Origin: Maratus speciosus
Lineage: Eukaryota; Arthropoda; Arachnida; Araneae; Salticidae
Direction of reading: 5' to 3'
Assembly: GCA_963932465.1 (NCBI GenBank)
Contig: OZ010786.1
Coordinates: 536,799,073-536,863,072, forward strand
Length of the DNA: 64,000 nt
Shown here: one piece after another, positions 36,864-46,721 of the stretch
Position numbering within the stretch: the first letter of the stretch is position 1
How the letters are laid out: each line of letters starts with the position of its first letter
Notes under the pieces: model-generated
Told to the model about the DNA's origin: nothing
Seen by the model: the letters and a program-made list of their open reading frames with translations, nothing else
Database searches by the model: none
Position numbers and translations under genes: made by a program

Positions 36864-38059
36864 TAGAGCAATGGCAATTTTTCAGAAATTTTCTGTTTCC
36901 AGAATTTTTTTTTTTTTTTTCTGAAACAAATTAATTTTTTTAAACTGTCTGCCACATATGATCTTATATTTCTACTCTAAAATCAAAATTTATTTTATCG
37001 AAATCGCTCGAGTACTTTAGGAGTTAATGTGGTTTTTAGCTGAAAAGAATAGTTTTTCGGAGAGCTAAAAGACTTAGACACTTCTAACTTGCGTGAAGTT
37101 CTAGCACAGTTTTATGTAACTCATGAATTAATGTGTATATAAACACTTGGAAAAAATTTAGTTATATATAATAAAAGAGTACAAAATGTTAGAAAAAAAA
37201 AATATTGTGAGTGGTCGCAGCGTGACAGTCGTGTTTTCCCTTAATGTGAGTCGCCGTGGCGTCCCAGTTTTGTCCGCCCTTGAATTTTTACAATTCCTTC
37301 TAATGGTCAGAAAAAACGAGGCATTCCAATGAATTCAGGGAGGTTCAAAGAAAGCTTTAATCCGATAGAAAAAAATATTTTTTTTTTCAAGAAATGTCAC
37401 TCATTCCTAAGTTCTTATTGAATACAGGACTTGAATGATCCTGCCTGTGGCTAAGAGGCAACATTATGTTGGGAAATTGATATTTTTGCAGCCGTAAATT
37501 GCACAATTTTTTGAAAATGAAATTGCATTTGCCTTTGGATGCCCTATTAAAAGTGTTAACTGAGGAGGGTTGCTATTCCCTCTTCCGATATTAGGCGATT
37601 TATTAATAGAAAAAAGTAAGGTAAATCATCATACATTATTATATGTTGCTTAATGAAGCTACAATTTCAAACAAAATTTCATGTAGCCTTAAGTACACCC
37701 CTTGTACTGCAATATTAATTAATTATATGATTATTTGAACACGACTTGTTTATGATAAATATTCATAAAAGTTAAATCATCCGATCTTCTCGCACTGGTT
37801 AAGTAAAACCAAATGGGTATGTTAATTTATAGGGAATAACAAAGTTTAGACTTACTTTTAAAAAGAAGCATTGCAATTTACAAATTTATGTAAGGAACTA
37901 AACTTACGTACAATGATTTAATATTTGAGAATATGTGTTTCAAATCTCGCCTTATACAGAAAATCAAATTTTGGGAAATGGCGAAAAACATCTAACTGCG
38001 TCCATTGGATTTCATAGTAAACCGAGATTTTACAATACCAGAAGTACGGTATAAGATAC
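36864..38059. other. Noncoding DNA between foldback element and copy B
   Basis: No gene is seen. A phrase resembling the foldback-array consensus (ATCGAAATCGCTCGAGTAC, about 36998-37016) suggests a further repeat remnant. A short CTCGCCTTAT word at about 37946 is mirrored by ATAAGGCGAG words at about 38174 and 38189. Confidence 0.4.
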
Positions 38060-38117
38060 GTTTTTTTTATATTATTTCAAGTGTTTTATCGGTGCAGGTT
38101 TACCAATATAATAGATT

Positions 38118-38149
<32 letters not shown>

Positions 38150-38465
38150 CACGAATTCTAAAATTTTGAATAAGGCGAGTTCATAAGGCGAGTTGAAATT
38201 CACATTGTGATATGTCATATGATTTAACATTTAAAGGCATGAGGAAAATTACCTTAGTTCAAATTTAGGAAATTTCAGAAAAGACGTTCACCACATTTTC
38301 AGCTTTCCAAAAATCATACTTATTCTTATCCATGTAGATTTAACTGCTATTTTTCTTAATGGCGTTTACGGATTTTTCAATATTTTTTTTCTTCCAGAAA
38401 CCTCTGTTATAACACGTAGAATAACCATTTTCACCCGAAGAGAATGCGGTTTGAAAAGCAACTCG
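38060..38465 (+). repeat. ~400 bp block, first copy
   Basis: Shares with 40340-40710 a series of long matches: GCAGGTTTACCAAT, ATTTTGAATAAGG, a doubled AAGGCGAGTT word, TGTCATATGATTTAACATTT and AGACGTAGAATAACC-like text. Its second half also matches copy A at 1170-1262 and 3183-3280. An internal poly-A run lies at about 38121-38149. Confidence 0.8.
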
Positions 38466-39077
38466 TAAAATTCCATCTATAGATGCCGAGATTAGTTTCA
38501 ATTTCTGACACAACTTAAATACGCATTATGAAAGGATTTTAATAACTATAAATGTGTTCATATTTAACAATTATTAATGATAGCAAATAAGGAAACCAAA
38601 ACTGTTAAAATAAATATTCCAAAAAAGAAAATACAAAATTGTAATTATGTAGAGAGAGTAAACGTTTCTTCCTCTTCTTCCTTGGAGCTAAGTATTTCCG
38701 CCTTTAGTTGGTAGAGAGATGCGCAAATGGTGTCAAACTAGAATAAGTGGTTTTTACACGACATTCGCGTTTTCTTATTTCCCCCCCATGTATGTATAGT
38801 TTTACAAAACATAATAATAAAAATGTTGAATATTAATGCAATATTGGTAATGGAATGTGGCAGTAAGAGAATTTAAAAAGATAAAATTTTAAAACGCAGC
38901 ATCTGTAATTTTGTAAAATGGATTTTTATTAGATAAAATATTAATTACATTTTATTATTAAATGCCCATTTGGATTATTTTAAAGAACTTACTCTTTGTT
39001 GGAAGATAATATGGAAATATGTAAAATATCCATCCGCAAGAACAAAAAATAAATCGTTATAACAAGATACACATAAA

Positions 39078-39100
39078 AAAAAAAAAAAAAAAAAAAAAAA
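39078..39100. repeat. Poly-A tract
   Basis: A run of about 23 A residues in copy B, absent from the matching part of copy A. Confidence 0.9.
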
Positions 39101-40339
39101 TGGAACCCTATTTTTTTGCAAAACGCAAAATTCTCCACAAAAGCATACATTTTTTTTTTTTGGTTTTGTCCCTGAAATAGTTTTCTTCTTTATATTTTTT
39201 TCATTCTCAATTTATATTACTTCTTATCGTTGTGCAGATGATGTAATTCTCCAGAAAAGGGGTAATTTTTCGGATAACAATAAAATGCTTATGCATATTA
39301 ATAAAATTGGACCAATTTTCATGCACCAAATAACTTACAAAAGAATGAATCGTTTTTAAAAAAATACATGTATGTCAGAGATTTTTTTTAGTTGGAAACT
39401 CCTAAAAATATCTATAGTAAAAAGATTTCTAGCTGAATATGATGCATGATAACAAAAGGAACAAGCTCGTTTACGCCCTAAAAATATAAAGCAAATGAGC
39501 ACCTTTATGTTCAGTTAAATGAGAAAAAAAAATTTATTCCTACATAATCTAATAGTTTTATGAATTCTCCTTCTAAATTTTAGTAAAATATGCAAGAAAA
39601 GAAAAGTAAGTTTCAAAAGAAAAAAAAATTACGTTATGTATGCCTATAAAAAATATTCAAGTATAAGAGATTTCTTAAACGATGTAACTTAATTCTGGAA
39701 TTCACTTTTATGTTTTATATCGCTTTTAAGAAAAAGTATTTTACTTTTAAACGAACTTTCTGAATGCTTTTCAGAATATTTTAGAAGTTTGAAAAACATT
39801 TTAAAATATTTTATTTAGAAAAAAAAGAAAAGAAAGAAAAAAAACCCCACGAATAAATTCATTGATGCAAATATGGGTGTCTATTTTTTTATTTACAGGC
39901 ACTGAATAGTTATTTTTTACGGAAATATTATTTATTTATATGTAAAAATTTATGTTTATAAGTCTACTGATAATGTTACTACAAATTAAATTATTTAAAT
40001 AATGACTTAAAATTATATCAAGAAGACTGATTTAAAATGGGAAATGAAAAGGCAACTCCTTCTGTTTAACAGAAATGTAAATCTTGTTTAATTTTAAAAG
40101 TTGTTAATCTAAAAGATATTTTAAACGTTTCTCGCGTCATAGATCAAAATCATTTTTCAGAATGAATATGATTATGTACTTATATGATGCAAAAAAAAAA
40201 AAAAAAATCAAGAAACGTTTTTAGTGTATTTATTCTTCGCCTGCTGATTATTTCTGTCAAAGTATTATACTAAAATATAATTTTCTAATTCGCATCTTAA
40301 ATAAATACAGGATATGTTTTTTTTTAAATTATTATTATG

Positions 40340-40710
40340 ATTATTGTAGTGTTTTTTCGATGCAGGTTTACCAATGTATTAGTTTGTTAGAGAAACACAA
40401 GATTTTTAAAATTTTGAATAAGGCAAGTTCATAAGGCGAGTTGAAAGTCACGTCGTCATATGTCATATGATTTAACATTTAAACGCATGAGGAAAATTAT
40501 CTTCGTTCGAATTTAGGAAAATTTCTGAAAAGAAGTTCACCATTTTATAAGCTTTATTTAAATCAAACTTATTCTTACCCATGTTGACTTAACTGCTATT
40601 TCTGTTAATGGCGTTAACGGATTTCCTCATTAATGTTTTCCAGAAACCATATTTATAAGACGTAGAATAACCAGTTTTACCCGAAGAGATTTTAGTTTGC
40701 AAAGGAAGTC
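40340..40710 (+). repeat. ~400 bp block, second copy
   Basis: Direct repeat of 38060-38465, located inside an insertion relative to copy A. It keeps an uninterrupted TTAA (about 40611-40614) exactly where the piggyBac element entered copy A. Confidence 0.8.
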
Positions 40711-41029
40711 GAGCTGATAACGAGAGATTTGTTTAATTACTAAATGTATACTTGATTTTAAATTTTAAGCTATCTGTAAGCCTTCAACTTAAATTCAGAG
40801 TAGTACATTTCGATGAAAACTATCAAATATGTGCTTTTAAAATAACGTAAAATTTCAATATAATTCTTTCGATTTTCAAACTTTTTAAACATTTATATTT
40901 CTTACAAAGAAAAGAAAAACTAAGATGAAAGTTATTTGTCACCGGTATGCTATTTCTTTCTTCCAGCTATTAAAGTTTCGTTTCCAAAAAATAACGTTCG
41001 TTGTATAAGACAGCCGTAAAACAAAGCAG

Positions 41030-41430
41030 ATGTATCAAAGGGCTGATGGAATTCCTCACGATGTGACACCAACGCCTTTACACGAAGCTGAAGTGACTAT
41101 GTTGTGCGGTATCGCAAACAGATTAGTTCTCGGTCCGTACTTTTTCGAGGAGGTCAATTCCATGGGAATGAAAACATGTTCCATCACAAGCACTCGATAT
41201 ACAACAATGTTGCAGAATTACGTAATTCCAGATTTGTAGCAGCGAAATGTCGTTAATTATATTGTATGGATGCAAGATGGTGCTCCTCCACACGTCGCCA
41301 CATCTCTTAGACAAGTTCTGCAACAGCACTTCGATAATAGAATCATTTCTTGTAAATTTGAAGTTTCGCCACCACGATCACACAACCACACCCCAATCGA
41401 TTTCCAGTTCTAGGGTTATGCGAAATCAAA
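41030..41430 (+). pseudogene. IS630/mariner-class DDE transposase fragment (DUF4817 family)
   Basis: The plus-strand frame carries LHEAEVTMLCGIANRLVLGP followed by YFFEE, then TRYTTMLQNYVIPDL and a stop. It continues after a shift with MQDGAPPHVATSLRQVLQQ, FDNRIIS and a degraded SPPRS..HTPIDF. This is the order of the DDE domain in the spider-type DUF4817 transposases: the second catalytic Asp sits in QDGAPPH, and the third acidic residue follows PPRSPDL. Here that last motif is altered. The N-terminal half is missing. At about 41410-41430 the frame passes into a different transposase (next entry). At least two frameshifts or stops break it. Confidence 0.75.
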
Positions 41431-41987
41431 GGTGAGGGAAAAGCTGAACCTGATTGCATTGAAACAACTACAAAGAACCCAACAAATGTCATGATTTGGG
41501 CCTGTATGTCTGCAGATGTTGTGGGCCACATTCAAGTGATTGATAGCATTCTGATTGAAAAAAAAAATACATCGAAACTATCCTGTAACCAAAATTCATC
41601 CCTTCCATCAATGATGTCTTCCACAATAACGCACCGTTTATCTTTTAGCGGGATACAGCTCCATGCCATACGGCAAAATTATATAAATAATGGTTTAAAA
41701 ATAAAAGCATGGAATTATTACCCTGACCAGGAAAAAGCCTTGTTCTGAATCCTATTAAAAAATTGTGGCGACGTTTGAATATCCGTGTACACAAAAAGCG
41801 TCTAACCAATAAAACGCATCGACATTTCAAAACATCAAATCCAAGAAATTTGTCAGAATTGAAAGATGCCATAAAACGTGAAGTTGTACAGATTCCATCT
41901 GTAACGTTACGTTTGGCATTGTTGTCAACAGTTTCACGCATGCAATGCGTTATATTCTGCGAAGGTGGACAAGTTAAAAACTGCTAA
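41425..41987 (+). pseudogene. Tc1-like DDE transposase C-terminal half
   Basis: From about 41430 the frame reads GEGKAEPDCIETTTKNPTN, then VMIWACMSADVVGHIQVID, matching the central part of Tc1-like transposases (a VMVWGC.S-type motif). After a slip in the A8-9 run near 41560 it continues with FIPSINDVFHNNAPFIF, RDTAPCHTAKLYK (second catalytic Asp), a PGKS...NPI.KLW segment (the family's SPDLNPIE.LW, with its catalytic acid changed to Lys), and a C-terminal EGGQVKNC like the family's AKGGHTKY. It has in-frame stops and cannot be active. It abuts, head to tail, the unrelated fragment at 41030-41430. Confidence 0.8.
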
Positions 41988-42000
41988 TTCAAATAAACGT

Positions 42001-42070
42001 TTTTTTTTTTTTGTTTTTTTTTTTGTTTTTTTTTTTTGTTTTTTTTGTTTTTTTCTCTCTCTCTTCTCTC
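42001..42070. repeat. T-rich low-complexity tract
   Basis: Poly-T runs separated by single G residues, then a TCTC run. Open frames that cross this tract (42011-42304, 42036-42242) are driven by it. Confidence 0.9.
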
Positions 42071-43333
42071 TTGTGTTGTTACTGGTCCTATAAAATGTTT
42101 CTTTTGCAAGTGTTTTACGCCGGCAATTATCATCGTACATGTATCATTTCAACGCCGTTTGTGGTTTTTCAGTGCGCTGATGAATTTGCGCATGAAAAAA
42201 TGGGTGTCGCCATTCGAAAATTTCGAAATGTTTTCACTGTAATCGCAAACGTGAGAGTTAATTGTTTTAAATCATCACGATCTCGAGCGCAAAACTTTAA
42301 ATAAGTATATCTAAAATTTATTTTCGATTGGTTGAGCGGTAAGGCCGCTTCGGTTTCATATATCGTGGAATTTTTTTATGACGACCGTGTATTTCACCCT
42401 TTAATTAATGTAACTTTCCTTTCTAAACGTTAAAAGGAAATTCTACTATTGGTTTTCATTTCAGTGTGAAAAAAAAATATCTCGCATACAACGTTTAAAG
42501 CACATAATTTGACTACTACAATAGTTATGTCCTGCATTTAAAGAGACAAGCCTACTACCATGTGCGATTTATCTAATGTAACTATATTTTTATTACTTGA
42601 GAGAAATTTAAAGATTCACAATTTTGATTTTTTTAGCTTTCAATCTTTGCTTTATCTTTTTCTAATGTCATAAATTTATAACTTTGAAAACAATATACAT
42701 TTTTTAATAATAATTGAATGAACTGCATTAATTAAGCGACTTTTGTTATCAAATTTCAGCAAAATGCATAGACCTTTGGTCAATTTGTAGTGAACTAGCA
42801 ACTTGCTTGTAAAGTGTCTGCATTACCAGGTGTCCATAATTAAACTGTTAGTACTCAGAGTGATCTGTAGCGCAGATTAATTGGGAGAAGGTACCAAATT
42901 TTAAGGGAAGATTAAACAAGACGGGGGACGAAGGATTCTGTGAAAAAATATCAGTTGAAATGTCCCCGCTAGGGTAATTTGCGGCGCTGTGTATGAGAAA
43001 AGATAGTTTTAAAAATTGCAGAGTCCATACTGAAATTAAATTTCATTCAGCATATTTAATGATTTAATTCAAGCTCAATATGGGAAAACTTTTAAAAAAG
43101 CTGAAAATTTTTATAAACACTGATAAAGGCACTTTATCTGCAATTTAAATTTGAGTCCCGAAGATAGCAGCAGCAGCAGAAGATGTTCTTTATTCAAACT
43201 TCACATTGCATACTTTGGAACAGCGCCATTTTGTTGTTTTTTAAAGGCAAAGTATTATTTTTAGAAACAATTTGTTTTAAAGGTATGTTCAATAGTGCCT
43301 TCTTTAGTCCTTCTTTAGTCGAGCGGGTGTTAC

Positions 43334-44100
43334 ATGTCAAATTCTTTTATATTAACCAGTGCAACGCGTCAGTCGGTCTTCGTGCTTTTTGAACGCACAA
43401 AAATGCGTACAGGTAAGAATCATTTGTCAGTTAATGGTTTTAAAGCAATGGTTGGAAAGTATGAGAAAACATGTTATCTGAAGGTTCAATCAGATAGATT
43501 ACGAAAACAAGTACTACAGGATACAATCGAAGAAGTTGCACCGGTGATTGTTGACACAGCACAAGACAATTTTGCTGTCACTTCCAGTGATCATGTGGTA
43601 TCTCGGAATCTGGATATGCCTTATATTATGTTATGAAAAGTATTAAGAAAAATTATATCTGTACTAGATAAACCGTCTACAAGAGTTACGTCACACCGTC
43701 CATGATAAGCGATTGACTTTTGCTCTCACCTCCCTAACCAGAATAGAGATAGTTGATGCCTGTCCGTGGAAAATCTTATGGGGAGATGAAGCCCACTTTT
43801 AACTTAATGGAACTGTAATTATTCAGAACTATCAGATTTGGGATAACAAATCATCAAATGCATTCAAAGAAATTTCCTTACATTCACCAACGTTAACTTT
43901 TTAGTGTGGTTCACATCTGAATGATCATAGATCCATTCTTCTATGAGAACATTACCGTGACAGGACTGGTAATCTGTCATAATACCGGAGTGAAATATCG
44001 CCAAATGTTAGACAACATTTTCATTCCGACACTTCAGCAAAGACAATTCCTGTATAAAATCATTTTCATGCAAAATTAAGCCCTACAAATATCTCTTTAC
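43334..44100 (+). pseudogene. DUF4817 + DDE transposase relic
   Basis: The frame from about 43400 gives MRTGKNHLSVNGFKAMVGKY, then EKTCYLKVQ, TIEEVAPVIVDTAQDN and SRNLDMPYIML. This is the C-terminal part of the DUF4817 helix-turn-helix domain with the signature SRxLDMP. After a stop come KVLRKIIS, LTFALTSL, WKILWGDEAHF (first catalytic Asp), LNGTV..QNYQIW, FIPTLQQRQF and IIFMQN followed by a stop. The second catalytic Asp in the usual QDGAPPH is lost. Multiple stops are present. It belongs to the same family as the fragments at 30654 and 41030, but it is a different copy because it keeps the opposite parts. Clear inverted ends were not found. Confidence 0.8.
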
Positions 44101-44144
44101 GTGGATACCATCATACTTTCTGCTGTTGCGCATGTTCTGCACAG

Positions 44145-44216
44145 ACGGAGCCCACTTTTTCTTAAATGGAATTATAATTACTCAGATCTGTCGAAATTAC
44201 CCAATGCATGTTATAT
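44145..44216 (+). repeat. Internal duplicate of a DDE-domain segment
   Basis: 44148-44215 repeats the coding phrase at 43785-43845 (GAGCCCACTTTT, then AATGGAA(C/T)T, TAATTA.TCAGA). It lies downstream of the main relic and out of order. This could be a local duplication or a piece of a second copy. Confidence 0.6.
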
Positions 44217-44356
44217 GTGGTCCCTATAAAGGCTGTGCATTGAACTTGATTTGAATGTGCTAAATAAAAGTAATTTAATTTCAGTATTGATACTAAATGT
44301 TTTTAAAACTCTCTTTTATATTACACAGTGCCACATATGATGCGGTGACTGTATAA

Positions 44357-44556
44357 CACTAGAACGACCGAAAAATTTACTCAACTTTTAGAAAATCATT
44401 TGACACCAGAGTTTTTATTTAAAATTATTTGACTGATTTATTTAACGTAAATCGGGGTGATTTAAATTTAACTTATTTTATGAAAGAATTTCTGGTTCCA
44501 GTTGGCATTTAATCATATGGTCGGAGTCGGATCGACGACTTCCGGGCGTTCTAGTG
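44357..44556. mobile_element. 200 bp piggyBac-type MITE
   Basis: The inverted ends are CACTAGAACGACCG (left) and CACTAGAACGCCCG (right, reverse complement). The right flank is TTAA (44557-44560) and the left is ATAA (44353-44356), a one-base change from TTAA. No coding sequence is present. Confidence 0.75.
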
Positions 44557-44699
44557 TTAAAATATTTATTCGGCGGAATCTTTCGCACGCCACCCTGTCT
44601 TCTTTAATCTTCCCACAAAATTTGGTGCCATTCTCTCTATTAAATCTCGATACATCGAGTGCTGTCAATTTAATTATGACCACATTGTGAGAGTAACGT

Positions 44700-45250
44700 G
44701 AATCAAGTAACTTGTGTGGCACAACAGAGACTCCCTCTATTATATTTTACTCTAATTTTCCAAGATATGTTTTAATTTCTTGGAGTCTATCGTTGCCTGT
44801 TTTTGTTGTTATTTTAAGCATATAAGGCTTGTCGCTCAATCTGTAGAGTATATAAGGCGATGCGTGTCTTCTGATTTGGGTCACGTCAATTCTCCTGAAG
44901 TAATCTAGAACTTGCGTGAGAAAAGTTATAGTTGATGTCCTCCCCACCTTTAGTAAAGTTGATGTTTGTGTTAATATCGTTGGCCTTTGATAAGACGTTT
45001 TTGCAGCATAGTTGGCCTTTTATAAAACGTTTTTTCAGTGTTGTTGAATTGATAAAGATTTTCTCGTCAACCGCGGGTTGTAAACGTTATTGAATTGAAA
45101 ATTGTGCTAACTTTTATCTTTGTAGCTGAATGAAGTGTAGTAGTTTAAAGATCATCACCTTGCACAATTTAGTTTTCAATAAATGAGTTTTAAGACTCAT
45201 ATCTGAATATGACTCTATTATTACTTAGCGCTCTTGCTGGAATCGTTACA
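44700..45250 (+). mobile_element. LTR-like segment (weak)
   Basis: A TATATAAGG string (44849-44857), an AATAAA signal (45178-45183) and an end of GTTACA (45245-45250) follow a TGTGGCACAACAG start-like word (about 44714), in the order expected of an LTR. No primer-binding site, polypurine tract or matching flanking duplication was found. It may equally be unrelated sequence. The short minus-strand open frame at 44747-44947 has no recognised motif. Confidence 0.3.
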
Positions 45251-45298
45251 AATTTACATATAATCGACAGCGATAAAAACGTGGCTTATATATATTTA

Positions 45299-45324
45299 AG
45301 TATTGCGCGGCAGCGCAATACTTA
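45299..45324. repeat. Perfect 11 bp inverted repeat
   Basis: AAGTATTGCGC is followed by a four-base loop and its exact complement. The role is unknown. Confidence 0.85.
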
Positions 45325-45755
45325 TTTATTTCCAGTGTCACTTCTCAATGTTAATTTAACATAGAAAAGCCTATGGAGATCATAACTTTTTCATTTTTTT
45401 CTTTCCACCTTTTTGTCCCTGATGCCACTCATTTTTAATTATTTGCTAATTCTAATAATATTATAAATTCAAAGTGTAAAAACATTTGCCTGACGTCGGG
45501 GTCAAAACGGATCATAAAATGCCTTTGCATATAGGTGGATTATAATCTAGAGAGTAACATGGGCTAATTTTTATTTACATTATTCAAATATTTTTCTTAA
45601 TAATTTAAAATTTCGCTTTTTTCATTGAGAATCAACGGACATTTTCTAATAAAATTTAACATTTTTCCTTCATTGTTGTAAATAATTCAAAAGCCGTAAT
45701 AATAATTTGCCTATTTTTAGTTGAATGATTTTCACGTGAAACATGAAACTAAAAT

Positions 45756-45758
<3 letters not shown>

Positions 45759-45798
<40 letters not shown>
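45759..45798. repeat. Poly-T tract
   Basis: An uninterrupted run of about 40 T residues. Confidence 0.95.
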
Positions 45799-45802
<4 letters not shown>

Positions 45803-45943
45803 ATTAAAAAGAAGATGAATATGGCGTCATTGTGGAAATAAAAATTACATTTTCAAGCAGACTTTTTAAGTTCAGATTGCAATTTTTTGACCAAACTACA
45901 CAACACTGGTGAAAAATTTTGAATTATACATAGGTAAATTGCA

Positions 45944-45962
45944 TCACAAATTGTGATGCGAT
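45944..45962. repeat. Perfect short palindrome
   Basis: GCATCACAA-A-TTGTGATGC, nine paired bases around one central base. Confidence 0.9.
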
Positions 45963-46050
45963 ATCGCACAAATCAAAGCCTGGTGATGATACCTTCCATT
46001 AATTTTGAAATGTGTTCCTCTGAATGCAGAAGTTATTAAAAAACTTGACA

Positions 46051-46659
46051 TATTAAACAAAAACCTAATTTGCAGAACAAATTAAAAAAAAAACAAAATT
46101 TATTTCCTAAATTGTTTATGCCCGAGAAGGGGCAGATATTGGGATATTTCATTCAATTCGTTCTACATTTAATGTTAAATTTTTGTAACAAATAAGTTAA
46201 ACCAATTGAACATTAAAAATTAAAACGAAATTCATACAATATAATACTTTAAACACCTATATACTTAGATTCCGATCAAATGAAATCGAAATAAATCTTA
46301 GACGTTTTCCATTTTTAAGTTGTAAATATTTGTACTGCAGATTTTGCATTATGTTTATGATGATTGTACATAATATGATAAGATACATGCAAATACAAAA
46401 CTTTAAATAAAAGTCTAGGATTTACTATTTCGATTTCATTTGATCGGAATCTAAGTCTATACGTGTTTAAAGTATTATATTGTATGAATTTAATTTTTAT
46501 TTTTTAATGTTCAATTGGTTTAACTTATTTGTTACAAAAATTTAACATTAAATGTAGAACGAATTGAATGAAATATCTCAATATCTGCCCCTTCTCGGGC
46601 TTAAACAATTTAGGAAATAAATTTTGTTTTTTTAATTTGTTCTGCAAATTAGTTTTTTG

Positions 46660-46666
<7 letters not shown>
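46051..46666. mobile_element. Near-perfect palindrome, ~253 bp arms
   Basis: 46051-46303 returns as its reverse complement at 46413-46666 with only a few differences, around a ~110 base loop. Landmarks include CCCGAGAAGGGGCAGATATT, CCGATCAAATGAAATCGAAA and the outer TATTAAACAAAAA. It lies in a block missing from copy A, so it is an insertion or a local inverted duplication. No coding sequence is present. The high similarity of the arms means it is young or has been homogenised. It is directly followed by a (TA)n tract. Confidence 0.85.

Positions 46667-46720
<54 letters not shown>
46664..46720. repeat. (TA)n microsatellite
   Basis: About 28 TA units abutting the palindrome at 46051-46666. 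Confidence 0.95.

Positions 46721-46721
<1 letters not shown>

Noticed and set aside
42011..42304. Open frames starting in the T-rich tract
   Set aside because: The N-terminal Phe-rich part is low-complexity DNA. The rest has no motif and is not supported by codon pattern.
42330..42375. A-box-like GGTTGAGCGGTAAGGC suggesting a tRNA or SINE
   Set aside because: No B-box follows at the right distance, and no acceptor or T arm can be formed.
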